Positions 1 through 6,289 of a stretch of DNA of 7,860 nt are shown piece by piece. How positions within the stretch are numbered: position 1 is the first letter of the stretch; every line of letters starts with the position of its first letter. Both the position numbers and the translations under genes were made by a program. Origin of the DNA: Blastocatellia bacterium. GTDB taxonomy: Bacteria; Acidobacteriota; Blastocatellia; Pyrinomonadales; Pyrinomonadaceae. The notes beneath the pieces were generated by a model. The model saw only the letters and a program-made list of their open reading frames with translations, made no database searches and was not told the DNA's origin. The DNA lies in contig DNNE01000204.1 of the NCBI GenBank assembly GCA_003487805.1, positions 55,361-63,220 on the forward strand, written 5' to 3'.

Positions 1-274
1 CGGGGGGGGGAGCCGCTGCGCGATCCGCCGGCGCAATTCGATCGCTGAGTTGGTCGAGGACGCGCGTCATCAAGTGAAGCGCGCCGAGGCTGTGGGTGAA
101 CCGTGAGTGCTCGGCTCCCTGATAAGTGTAGAGCCCGAGTCCTAGTTGTTTAATACGACGCAACCTTTGAAATTCAGGTGTGTCGATCAATCGAATCATC
201 AACTGTCCCTCGGCGTTGTCGTCACGCAAGGGAATGATGTTGTGGACGGGATCGCGGTAGATTCGTTGCGGCAC
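1..274 (-). CDS. HD-domain phosphohydrolase (SAMHD1/YdhJ-like), 5' part only
   Basis: Reading the minus strand from GTG at 274-272 gives 91 codons running off the left edge. The protein begins [16 protein letters not shown] and contains [13 protein letters not shown] (residues 33-45) and [16 protein letters not shown] (53-68). This is the N-terminal signature of the HD phosphohydrolase family that includes SAMHD1, whose members hydrolyse (d)NTPs or related phosphoesters in the cytoplasm. By family knowledge His61 of RFTHSLG is the first metal-binding histidine; the HD pair and later Asp lie outside the window, so activity cannot be judged. GTG is chosen because an in-frame TAG lies 13 codons upstream, no ATG intervenes, and relatives start just before the R-I-Y-R-D-P motif. 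The ribosome-binding site is weak (AAGG about 11 bases upstream). At the window edge codons 89-91 are all CCC, within a run of nine C. It is divergent from the receptor gene. The family call is firm; the substrate is unknown. Confidence 0.85.
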   Translation of the reverse strand, partial: MPQRIYRDPVHNIIPLRDDNAEGQLMIRLIDTPEFQRLRRIKQLGLGLYTYQGAEHSRFTHSLGALHLMTRVLDQLSDRIAPADRAAAPPP

Positions 275-396
275 TTCTTCGGAGACCTTGTGCTTAATTG
301 GAGCCGCAGTCTACCACAGCCGTTGTTTCCAGTTTCTGCGAGCGAGTGAATCGCGGCCACGGGCTGTGACGAAATCGTGAAGCCTGCCATTTACGG

Positions 397-424
397 ATTT
401 TCGGAATAAAACCGAATTTTCGGA
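397..424. repeat. ATTTTCGGA direct repeat with overlapping small inverted repeat
   Basis: ATTTTCGGA occurs at 397-405 and again at 416-424, exactly 19 bases apart. Between and overlapping them, CCGAA at 412-416 can pair with TTCGG at 400-404 or with TTCGG at 419-423, giving two mutually exclusive 5-bp stems. It lies about 120 bp upstream of the HD gene start in the divergent region, so it could be an operator. It is AT-rich and short, so chance is also possible. Confidence 0.4.
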
Positions 425-651
425 TTTACCAGTCTGCTGAAAGGGTTCTAAAGCGGTGTATTTGCGGCACCCACAGGGGCTCTGGCCTATGGCACCCTCA
501 TTGCTTCTACGACCAATCAGAATTCGAACGCAATCGCGGCCGGTAGAATGAGAGATTACAGATTTCCAGCCAAAGCTGCCGAGAACAGTCGCGGAAAACA
601 GGAATAATGATTGGCCAACTGCCCCCCAGAATGGTTGGAGTGGTTGGCTTT

Positions 652-689
652 TTAGATTTAATGCAGAAACTTAGATTTAATTCAGAAAC
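652..689. repeat. 19-bp tandem direct repeat upstream of the receptor gene
   Basis: Two abutting 19-base units, TTAGATTTAATGCAGAAAC at 652-670 and TTAGATTTAATTCAGAAAC at 671-689, differ at one base (G663 versus T682). The second unit ends 43 bases before the receptor ATG. Each unit contains TTTAAT, which matches a minus-10 box at five of six positions. Possible roles are a tandem regulator-binding site, a duplicated promoter element, or a recent slippage duplication. The repeat is plain in the sequence; the role is inference. Confidence 0.8.
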
Positions 690-720
690 CCTTAGGCGCC
701 TCGACACGAGCGCTATTTAC

Positions 721-727
721 GAAAGGA
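721..727 (+). promoter_or_regulatory. Ribosome binding site of the receptor gene
   Basis: GAAAGGA lies 5 bases before ATG 733 and 8 bases before a second in-frame ATG at 736. Both ATGs directly precede a Lys-Lys signal peptide. This site decides the start here rather than at the upstream in-frame ATG at 607, which has no comparable purine-rich site and would put 42 non-signal residues ahead of the signal peptide. Confidence 0.75.
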
Positions 728-732
728 CAGAG

Positions 733-3700
733 ATGATGAAAAAACTTTTCATGTTCGTCACCGCCCTGAGCTTGGCGCTTTTTGCTATCAGCGCTTTTGG
801 TCAGAGTACGACGACGGGATCGCTAGAAGGATTGGTCACTGACCCGAATGGCGCGGCTGTAAAGGGCGCCACGGTCACCGCGACAAGTCCTAATATGATC
901 TCAGCAAAGACAGCGACAACCGGTGATGATGGCCGGTACCAGATTCCGGCGCTACCCCCGGGCAATTACAAAGTAAGTATAAATGCCGGTGGATTCGCCA
1001 AATTCGAATCCGGAGACGTCGGGGTGAATTTAGGGCGAACGTCAACCGCCGATGCAACGTTGCAACTGGCGTCCTCGACCAACGTGGTTAATGTGACCTC
1101 GGGCGCGGCCGTCGACACCGCCCAGAACACATCTGGATCTAACATATCCACCGATCAGTTCTCGAACTTCCCGACCCAACGGACAGTGCAGAGTCTTTAT
1201 AACCTCGCACCGACCGTTACTCGTTCTGGTTTGAGAGATGCCGCCGGTCGTGATCGCGATCCTTCGGTCGCTGGCTCGTCTGGACCGGAAAACAACTACA
1301 TTCTCGATGGCGTTAACACGACCGACCCCGCGTTTGGCGGATCGGGCGCGAACCTGCCGTTCGAGTTTGTTCAGGAAGTGGAAATTAAGACCGGCGCATA
1401 CGGCGCTGAGTACGGCAAAGCCACCGGCGGAATCTTTAACGTTATTACCAAGAGCGGCGGTAACGAATTCCATGGCGACATATTTGGTTATGGAACTACC
1501 AAAGGCTTGGTCCGCAGCGTGAAGAACTTCCCGTTTACCGGCGCTGCCGCAAATGGGTTTTCAGAAACTGACATTGGTGGCGATATCGGCGGACCAGTCA
1601 AGAAGGACAAGCTCTGGTTTTTTGCCGCCTTCAATCCGCAACGCCGCACAAACTTTTATCTGACTCAGACATTCCACAGCCCGGCACAGAACAAAGTGAC
1701 GATTCCGTTTTACGCCGGCAAGCTGACTTGGGCGCTCAACAGCAAGAACACGGTGACGGGCTCGACGTTTGGTGACTTCACCAAGCTTGAAGGGTTCCTG
1801 GCAACTGGCGCGCTGACAAACGTTTCGGGATTCGGTTCGGATCCCACAGCGTTCCAGGCAACCCAGTTAACTGGTGGTCATAACTACACCGTGCGTTTGA
1901 ACTCAACGATTCGCAACAATTTCATCGCTGAAATTACCGGCGGTCTCCACTACCAAAGAGCGAACACGATTCCTGCCGCGATAACTCAACCTTTGATCAG
2001 CGATAACTTTGCGGTGTTGAAAGGTGGCGCAGTGCTGGCCGTAAATCAGACCGGCATTGACTCCGGAAGCACGGCGACTGGTTTTATTGACTTCGTCGAC
2101 GGGCGGGGTGGTTCGCTCCAGCGTGGTTTCATTCGGGGGCCGGGTTTTGGTCTTTACGGAAACCAGAAACGTGACCGCTATGAGATCAACGCCCACATGC
2201 AGAACATCGAGGGCAAGCACACGGTCAAGTGGGGCGTCGAAATGTTTAGAGTGAAATACGACATTCAAACTCTATCCAGCGGACCGGCGATTACTTACAC
2301 AAATCCGCTTCCTTGCGTTAGCGCCGGTAACCCGGTGGGTTGCATCTTTAATACGAACCTGCCGCAAGGCAACATAGCAACTAATGGCGTTCGCATCGCG
2401 AACAGCTTTAGTGTTTGCACGACGCGTGGCACCCAGGTTATTTGCCCGAGCGCGACAGCTACGGCTCGATTGGCGAATGCTGGTCCGGCTCTGAACGCCA
2501 TCGGACTTACCGGCGGAGCAGTTACGGGCGCGATCACCGCAACGGAAGCTTTGACGAACCCGTTCCTGGTGAGAACATCAACTCGTGTTCGCGACTTCGA
2601 ACTGAACGCCAATACCTGGACGAACTCGGAAGCGTTTTACATTCAGGATGACTATAAGTTCGCGCGCAACTTCCAGTTCAACTTTGGTGTGCGGTGGGAT
2701 TACGAGCAGGCTTATAACGCTGACGGCTCCACCTACATCAAGTTCAATAACTTCTGGGACAATGCGGCACCCCGTCTCGGCCTGACCTGGGATTTCACCG
2801 GCAAGGGCAAGGGCAAGCTGTATGCTAATTACGCGACCTTTATCGAAACGCCGATTCCGCTCGACGTGAACGTGCGCGCTGCTGGTGGAAACAGCCAGAC
2901 AGACAAGAACTTCAACGTAAACCGGTTGAATGCTCCAACGGGTTCGTTGATCGCCACGGGCTTCGGGAACAGTAACCTCGGCGCGGATGCTACACCGCTG
3001 GATCCAGGTCTCAAGCCACCCAGCATCGGTGAATACACCGCGGGCTTGGAATATGAAATCGTCAAGGATTTGGCTTTGGGTGTTCGTGGCGTATACCGGC
3101 ATGAGCGAAACGTCGTAGAAGATGGTTCGTTCGACGACGGCAACACCTACTTCATCTTTAACCCGGGCCGTAACGAACCCGGCACGACCGAACGCGCCGC
3201 TTGCCAAGGCGACGCCGCCACTGGTCGCGCTCCGCGTTGTTTCGGTCGCGCTCAGCGTTTCTACCGCGCAGTCGAATTCACCGCTACCAAGCGATTTACT
3301 CATAATTATCAGTTCATCGCTTCTTATGTGTACTCGAGTCTGACGGGTAACTATGAAGGCTTGTTCCGTAACGACAACGGTCAGTCTGATCCGAACATCA
3401 CTTCGTTGTTCGACCTTCAGAGCCTGCTCGATAACACTTACGGACGTCTGCCGAATGATCGTCCACACCAGTTCAAGTTCAATGGCAGCTATCGGACTCC
3501 GTTCAAGCTTCTGGTTAGCGGAAACTTCTACATTCAGTCCGGCAGTCCATTTAACCAGCTGATTCCGCACCCGGTCTATGGCAACAACGAAGGGTTTGCG
3601 GTCCAGCGCGGTACGGCCATCGTTCCGACAGCACCCACCGATCCGGCGTTCCCGAATATCGTTCAAAGCGTCGGCACTACCAGAACGCCAACAACGATGA

Positions 3701-3933
3701 ACTTGGATCTGGGGTTGTACTATCCGATTAAGATTGGTGAGAAACGCGAACTGCGGTTGACCGGAGACTGGTTCAACGTCTTAAACAGTCAACGTGCGGT
3801 GACCCTGGATCAGACCTTCTCGATCAATAGCGGTGTCACGGGCGTTGCGCCAGTGCTCAATCCGTTCTACGGATCGGCGTTACTGATTCAAGCGCCATCG
3901 GCGTTCAGATTCGGCGCCAAGTTCACCTTCTAA
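733..3933 (+). CDS. Oar-like TonB-dependent outer-membrane receptor with carboxypeptidase-regulatory-like N-terminal domain
   Basis: The 1066-residue product is an outer-membrane beta-barrel transporter. In order: a signal peptide (MMKKLF start, hydrophobic core, likely cleavage after AFG23); a carboxypeptidase-regulatory-like beta-sandwich, about 26-115 (GSLEGLVTDPNG, DDGRYQIPALPPGNYKV); a plug-like region, about 118-260, with NNYILDGVNTTD (187-198) and YGKATGGIFNVITKSGGNEF (227-246); then a large barrel rich in alternating aromatic strands, including LPNDRPHQFKFNGSY. It ends ...FRFGAKFTF, the terminal Phe typical of BAM-assembled barrels. This layout matches the Oar-like TonB receptors that are numerous in Acidobacteria, where substrates (peptides, glycans, proteins) are mostly unknown. 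I see no STN signalling domain and no obvious TonB box. The six cysteines fall in three close pairs (528/537, 562/571, 824/836), suggesting loop disulfides. The gene is monocistronic by its terminator. An in-frame ATG at 607 would add 42 residues but is unlikely. The family call is firm; the substrate is unknown. Confidence 0.92.
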   Translation: MMKKLFMFVTALSLALFAISAFGQSTTTGSLEGLVTDPNGAAVKGATVTATSPNMISAKTATTGDDGRYQIPALPPGNYKVSINAGGFAKFESGDVGVNLGRTSTADATLQLASSTNVVNVTSGAAVDTAQNTSGSNISTDQFSNFPTQRTVQSLYNLAPTVTRSGLRDAAGRDRDPSVAGSSGPENNYILDGVNTTDPAFGGSGANLPFEFVQEVEIKTGAYGAEYGKATGGIFNVITKSGGNEFHGDIFGYGTTKGLVRSVKNFPFTGAAANGFSETDIGGDIGGPVKKDKLWFFAAFNPQRRTNFYLTQTFHSPAQNKVTIPFYAGKLTWALNSKNTVTGSTFGDFTKLEGFLATGALTNVSGFGSDPTAFQATQLTGGHNYTVRLNSTIRNNFIAEITGGLHYQRANTIPAAITQPLISDNFAVLKGGAVLAVNQTGIDSGSTATGFIDFVDGRGGSLQRGFIRGPGFGLYGNQKRDRYEINAHMQNIEGKHTVKWGVEMFRVKYDIQTLSSGPAITYTNPLPCVSAGNPVGCIFNTNLPQGNIATNGVRIANSFSVCTTRGTQVICPSATATARLANAGPALNAIGLTGGAVTGAITATEALTNPFLVRTSTRVRDFELNANTWTNSEAFYIQDDYKFARNFQFNFGVRWDYEQAYNADGSTYIKFNNFWDNAAPRLGLTWDFTGKGKGKLYANYATFIETPIPLDVNVRAAGGNSQTDKNFNVNRLNAPTGSLIATGFGNSNLGADATPLDPGLKPPSIGEYTAGLEYEIVKDLALGVRGVYRHERNVVEDGSFDDGNTYFIFNPGRNEPGTTERAACQGDAATGRAPRCFGRAQRFYRAVEFTATKRFTHNYQFIASYVYSSLTGNYEGLFRNDNGQSDPNITSLFDLQSLLDNTYGRLPNDRPHQFKFNGSYRTPFKLLVSGNFYIQSGSPFNQLIPHPVYGNNEGFAVQRGTAIVPTAPTDPAFPNIVQSVGTTRTPTTMNLDLGLYYPIKIGEKRELRLTGDWFNVLNSQRAVTLDQTFSINSGVTGVAPVLNPFYGSALLIQAPSAFRFGAKFTF

Positions 3934-3946
3934 ATCTCGATAGCCT

Positions 3947-3962
3947 CCGTCCAAACGGGCGG
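3947..3962 (+). other. Small hairpin in the receptor 3' untranslated region
   Basis: CCGTCC (3947-3952) can pair with GGGCGG (3957-3962) around an AAAC loop, six pairs including one G-T. It has no T-run and lies 17 bases before the main terminator stem. It may be a minor stabilising hairpin at the mRNA 3' end or chance. Confidence 0.3.
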
Positions 3963-3979
3963 TTGATATTGACCCTGAC

Positions 3980-4017
3980 GGGGAGAGGCGACAAGAATTA
4001 CGTCTCTCCCCTTTTTT
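3980..4017 (+). terminator. Intrinsic (rho-independent) terminator after the receptor gene
   Basis: GGGGAGAGGCG (3980-3990) pairs with CGTCTCTCCCC (4001-4011). This gives an 11-bp stem with a single G-T pair and a 10-base loop, followed at once by TTTTTT (4012-4017) and more T-rich sequence. It begins 46 bases after the receptor stop codon, so the receptor is separated from the genes downstream. Confidence 0.92.
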
Positions 4018-4028
4018 CTTTTATTCCC

Positions 4029-4058
4029 TTGACATTTATATCCTCAAGCGTTTGAAAT
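4029..4058 (+). promoter_or_regulatory. Candidate sigma70-type promoter for the TPR/VWFA operon
   Basis: A perfect TTGACA (4029-4034) is followed after 18 bases by TGAAAT (4053-4058), which matches the minus-10 consensus at four of six positions. It lies between the terminator and the first TPR gene, about 30 bases upstream of its ATG, where a promoter is needed. The minus-35 box is strong; the minus-10 box and spacing are only fair. Confidence 0.45.
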
Positions 4059-4078
4059 GCTCAGGCTGTCTTTAAAGT

Positions 4079-4082
4079 GAGG
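4079..4082 (+). promoter_or_regulatory. Ribosome binding site that decides the start of the first TPR gene
   Basis: GAGG (4079-4082) lies 6 bases before ATG 4089. The alternative in-frame GTG at 4077 overlaps this purine run and has no ribosome-binding site of its own (only TTTAAA upstream), so ATG 4089 is preferred, shortening the protein by four residues. Confidence 0.6.
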
Positions 4083-4088
4083 TTTCCG

Positions 4089-5147
4089 ATGTTTTCTTTT
4101 CCCGCTCGGCTTTTACGGCGTCTTATTAAAAATAGAAAGTCCGTCATTCTGCTGACAGTGCTTTGCTTACCAGCGGCTGCGCTGGCACAAGGCAGCGGCA
4201 GAGAGTCAACCGGCACCGGCGGCAACCACGTCATACAGGGGAAGATCTTCTTTCCTTCTGGTCGCCGCGCAGAAGGCAACATACAGGTAAAGTTGCAGAG
4301 CTTTGGGGCCGGCGAGATTTCAACGATTGCTGATTCCAGTGGGTCGTTTAGTTTTGCTTCGCTTTCGCCCGGCAACTACACGGTCGTTATCAACGCGGGA
4401 GATGAATACGAGATTGCCCATGAAGGCGTGACGATCGACAGCGACCTGAACATGGCGCGATCAGGGGTTTCGCTAAACCCGGGTACGCGGCGATATACGG
4501 TGATGGTAACGCTGCAAGTCAAAGCGTCGAATCATACTAAGGCATCAGTCGTTAGTGCGGCTTTGGCTGAAGTGCCCGAACAGGCTCGCGCCTTGTACGA
4601 AAAAGCCCTGCAGTTTGGAAAGTCAGGTGACTCGGCAAAAGCGATAGAAGATCTTAAAGCCGCCATCTCTCTTTTCCCAAAGTTTCCCCTCGCCTTGAAC
4701 GAGTTGGGCGTACAGTATCTGACCGTCGGTCAGGCGGGCAAAGCGGTCGAGCCGCTTAGATCCGCATCAAAACTGAGTCCCGATGCTTTTACCCCTAAAT
4801 TGAATTTAGGAATTGCCCTGCTTGAAACAAATCAAATTCCGGACGCGGAGACGCAACTTCGCGATGCTTTGAAAATCACCACCACGCCCACGGCGCATAT
4901 GTACCTGGGATTGGCATTGGTCAGAGAGCAAAGGTTTGACGAGGCCCGGACTGAATTGGAGACTGCGATTTCAACCGGCGGCGGAAATCTGGCGCAGGCG
5001 CACAGATTTCTGGGTGGCATTTACTGGAAGAAGCAGGAGTTCAAGCGCGCGATCGATGAGTTTGAAACCTATCTCCGTCTGACGCCGAATGCCCCGGACG
5101 CTGACCGTGTCCGTGGGACTATCCAGGAACTTCGCGCGAAGATATAA
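4089..5147 (+). CDS. Secreted protein with a carboxypeptidase-regulatory-like domain and five TPRs (first paralogue)
   Basis: The 352-residue product has a basic N-terminus and hydrophobic signal peptide with likely cleavage after ALA33 (LPAAALAQG), so it should be periplasmic or envelope-associated. Residues about 47-140 form one beta-sandwich of the carboxypeptidase-regulatory-like kind: VIQGKIFFPSGRR, then DSSGSFSFASLSPGNYTVVI. After a short linker, about 165-352 are five TPR units: QARALYEKALQFGKSGD, LALNELGVQYLTVGQ, PKLNLGIALLETNQ, AHMYLGLALVREQRFDEA and AHRFLGGIYWKKQEFKRA. The last is followed by a charged C-terminal helix ending IQELRAKI. TPRs bind peptides or partner proteins; no catalytic motif is visible. 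The only cysteine (26) is in the signal peptide. It is the first gene of the operon, 69 bases before its paralogue. The domain calls are good; the biological role is unknown. Confidence 0.88.
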   Translation: MFSFPARLLRRLIKNRKSVILLTVLCLPAAALAQGSGRESTGTGGNHVIQGKIFFPSGRRAEGNIQVKLQSFGAGEISTIADSSGSFSFASLSPGNYTVVINAGDEYEIAHEGVTIDSDLNMARSGVSLNPGTRRYTVMVTLQVKASNHTKASVVSAALAEVPEQARALYEKALQFGKSGDSAKAIEDLKAAISLFPKFPLALNELGVQYLTVGQAGKAVEPLRSASKLSPDAFTPKLNLGIALLETNQIPDAETQLRDALKITTTPTAHMYLGLALVREQRFDEARTELETAISTGGGNLAQAHRFLGGIYWKKQEFKRAIDEFETYLRLTPNAPDADRVRGTIQELRAKI

Positions 5148-5198
5148 TCCCGACTTCATAAGATTCCGATCTGCTCTCCTTCAATTTGGGATTTGTTT

Positions 5199-5206
5199 AG
5201 AAAGGA
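5199..5206 (+). promoter_or_regulatory. Ribosome binding site of the second TPR gene
   Basis: AGAAAGGA lies 10 bases before ATG 5217. An in-frame TTG at 5193 would place this site inside the coding region and add eight residues (MFRKDPTS). ATG 5217 is preferred because the site fits it and the signal peptide then starts normally. The 69-base gap from the upstream stop holds no terminator-like hairpin. Confidence 0.65.
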
Positions 5207-5216
5207 TCCAACGTCG

Positions 5217-6281
5217 ATGCTTACCTCCAACAGAAGAGCGCCATCAGCGTTCGCATCTATTCGTCCATATTTCTATGCCTCTGTTCTGGTTCTGTCGCTC
5301 ACTTCGCTCGCCAGCGCCCAGGCCTTAGGCAGTAATCGTGGGCCGATCGGCGGTGAAGGCAGTAACACGATTCAAGGCCGCGTTTATTTCCCATCGGGAG
5401 ACCAGAGAGGGAAGTCTATCAAGTTACACTTGGAGACTAACCTGGCGATCTCCAACTTAACCGCCGTCACCGATCAGGACGGCGTTTTCAGATTTAACAG
5501 TCTTCCTCCGGGAACATACACGGTGGTGGTCGAGGGTGGAAAGGACTACGAGAACAGCCGGGAAACAGTCACGATTGAGCCAATCGGCTCAAGCAGAGTT
5601 TCGCAGGTAAACATCCAGTTGCGGCCGAAAATTGATGCTGCAAACGGGGCCTTCGCCGGAGTTCCCAAACCGGCGTTGGAGGCTTATCAAAAGGGCACGG
5701 CGGCGGCGCAGAAGGGAGATTCGAAAGCGGCAGTTGAATTCTTGAACCAGGCCGTTACTGTCGCGCCCAACTTTGAACTGGCTTTGAGCGATCTCGGCTC
5801 GCAATATCTCAAACTCTTTCAATGGAGCAAGGCCGAAGAGAGTTTTGACGCACTCGTCAAACTGAAACCGGCCGACGCCGGCGCGCAACTTAATCTCGGC
5901 ATAGCGCTTTACAATGAGGGCGTGGATCTCATGGGTCAGCAAAAGTTCGAGGACGCTGAGAAGAAGTTCAACTGGTCTGAGACGCACCTGCGAGAGGCCG
6001 TTCGACTGAAGCTTCCCGGCCCGTCGGCGCACTATTACCTCGGAATGATGCTGATCAAATTCAAGGCTTATGAAGACGCGCAAAAAGAGTTCGAGCTAAC
6101 CATCAGCAACGGTGGCGAGAACCTGGCTCTGGCTCATAAGTTCCTGGGAGGTGTGTACATAAATACACATAAGAATAAAGAGGCAGCCGACGAATTAGAG
6201 AAGTACCTTAAGCTTGAGCCGAAGGCGCCAGAAGCCGAAAAGATTAAGGCCAGCATTAAAGAGCTGCGAAGCAAACAATAA
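5217..6281 (+). CDS. Secreted protein with a carboxypeptidase-regulatory-like domain and TPRs (second paralogue)
   Basis: The 354-residue product is a tandem paralogue of the preceding gene. A signal peptide with a long basic n-region ends at ASA34 (SLASAQA). The beta-sandwich spans about 50-137: TIQGRVYFPSGDQ, DQDGVFRFNSLPPGTYTVVV. TPR units follow from about 152: ALEAYQKGTAAAQKGD, LALSDLGSQYLKLFQ, AQLNLGIALYNEG, AHYYLGMMLIKFKAYEDA and AHKFLGGVYINTHKNKEA, then a charged tail IKELRSKQ that matches IQELRAKI of its neighbour. Unlike the neighbour, its third TPR is longer: residues 232-264 (MGQQKFEDAEKKFNWSETHL) hold about 14 extra residues. There is no cysteine. It should act outside the cytoplasmic membrane as an interaction scaffold, possibly as a partner of its paralogue. 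Its stop is 8 bases before the VWFA gene, so co-transcription is likely. The function is not known. Confidence 0.88.
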   Translation: MLTSNRRAPSAFASIRPYFYASVLVLSLTSLASAQALGSNRGPIGGEGSNTIQGRVYFPSGDQRGKSIKLHLETNLAISNLTAVTDQDGVFRFNSLPPGTYTVVVEGGKDYENSRETVTIEPIGSSRVSQVNIQLRPKIDAANGAFAGVPKPALEAYQKGTAAAQKGDSKAAVEFLNQAVTVAPNFELALSDLGSQYLKLFQWSKAEESFDALVKLKPADAGAQLNLGIALYNEGVDLMGQQKFEDAEKKFNWSETHLREAVRLKLPGPSAHYYLGMMLIKFKAYEDAQKEFELTISNGGENLALAHKFLGGVYINTHKNKEAADELEKYLKLEPKAPEAEKIKASIKELRSKQ

Positions 6282-6289
6282 TTGAAGCC

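Larger units (their letters stand above)
275..732. other. Divergent intergenic region with short repeats
   Basis: This 458-base stretch separates the minus-strand HD gene from the plus-strand receptor gene and must hold promoters for both. I see no protein-like reading frame here. The in-frame upstream extension of the receptor from 607 is explained under that gene. Two repeat structures stand out: the ATTTTCGGA pair around 397-424 and the 19-bp tandem repeat at 652-689. No convincing consensus promoter was found for either direction. TTTAAT at 657-662 and 676-681, inside the tandem repeat, are the best minus-10-like boxes for the receptor, but they lack a good minus-35 partner. I recognise no riboswitch or RNA gene. 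Confidence 0.6.

Noticed and set aside
199..390. 63-codon minus-strand frame near the HD gene start
   Set aside because: It overlaps the HD gene in another frame, and only the HD frame gives a recognised protein family.
513..614. CCAATCA (513-519) and TGATTGG (608-614) inverted repeat
   Set aside because: Seven bases separated by about 90 are expected by chance; there are no matching ends, target-site copies or transposase to suggest a mobile element.
507..707. 66-codon minus-strand frame in the divergent intergenic region
   Set aside because: Its composition does not resemble a conserved protein, and it runs across the 19-bp tandem repeat and antisense to the receptor leader.
2578..3666. 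362-codon minus-strand open frame inside the receptor gene
   Set aside because: It lies fully antisense to a clear receptor gene, has no recognisable domain and no signal of translation; it follows from the codon bias of the sense strand.
5589..6083. 164-codon minus-strand frame inside the second TPR gene
   Set aside because: It is a shadow of the TPR coding sequence, with no domain or ribosome-binding site.
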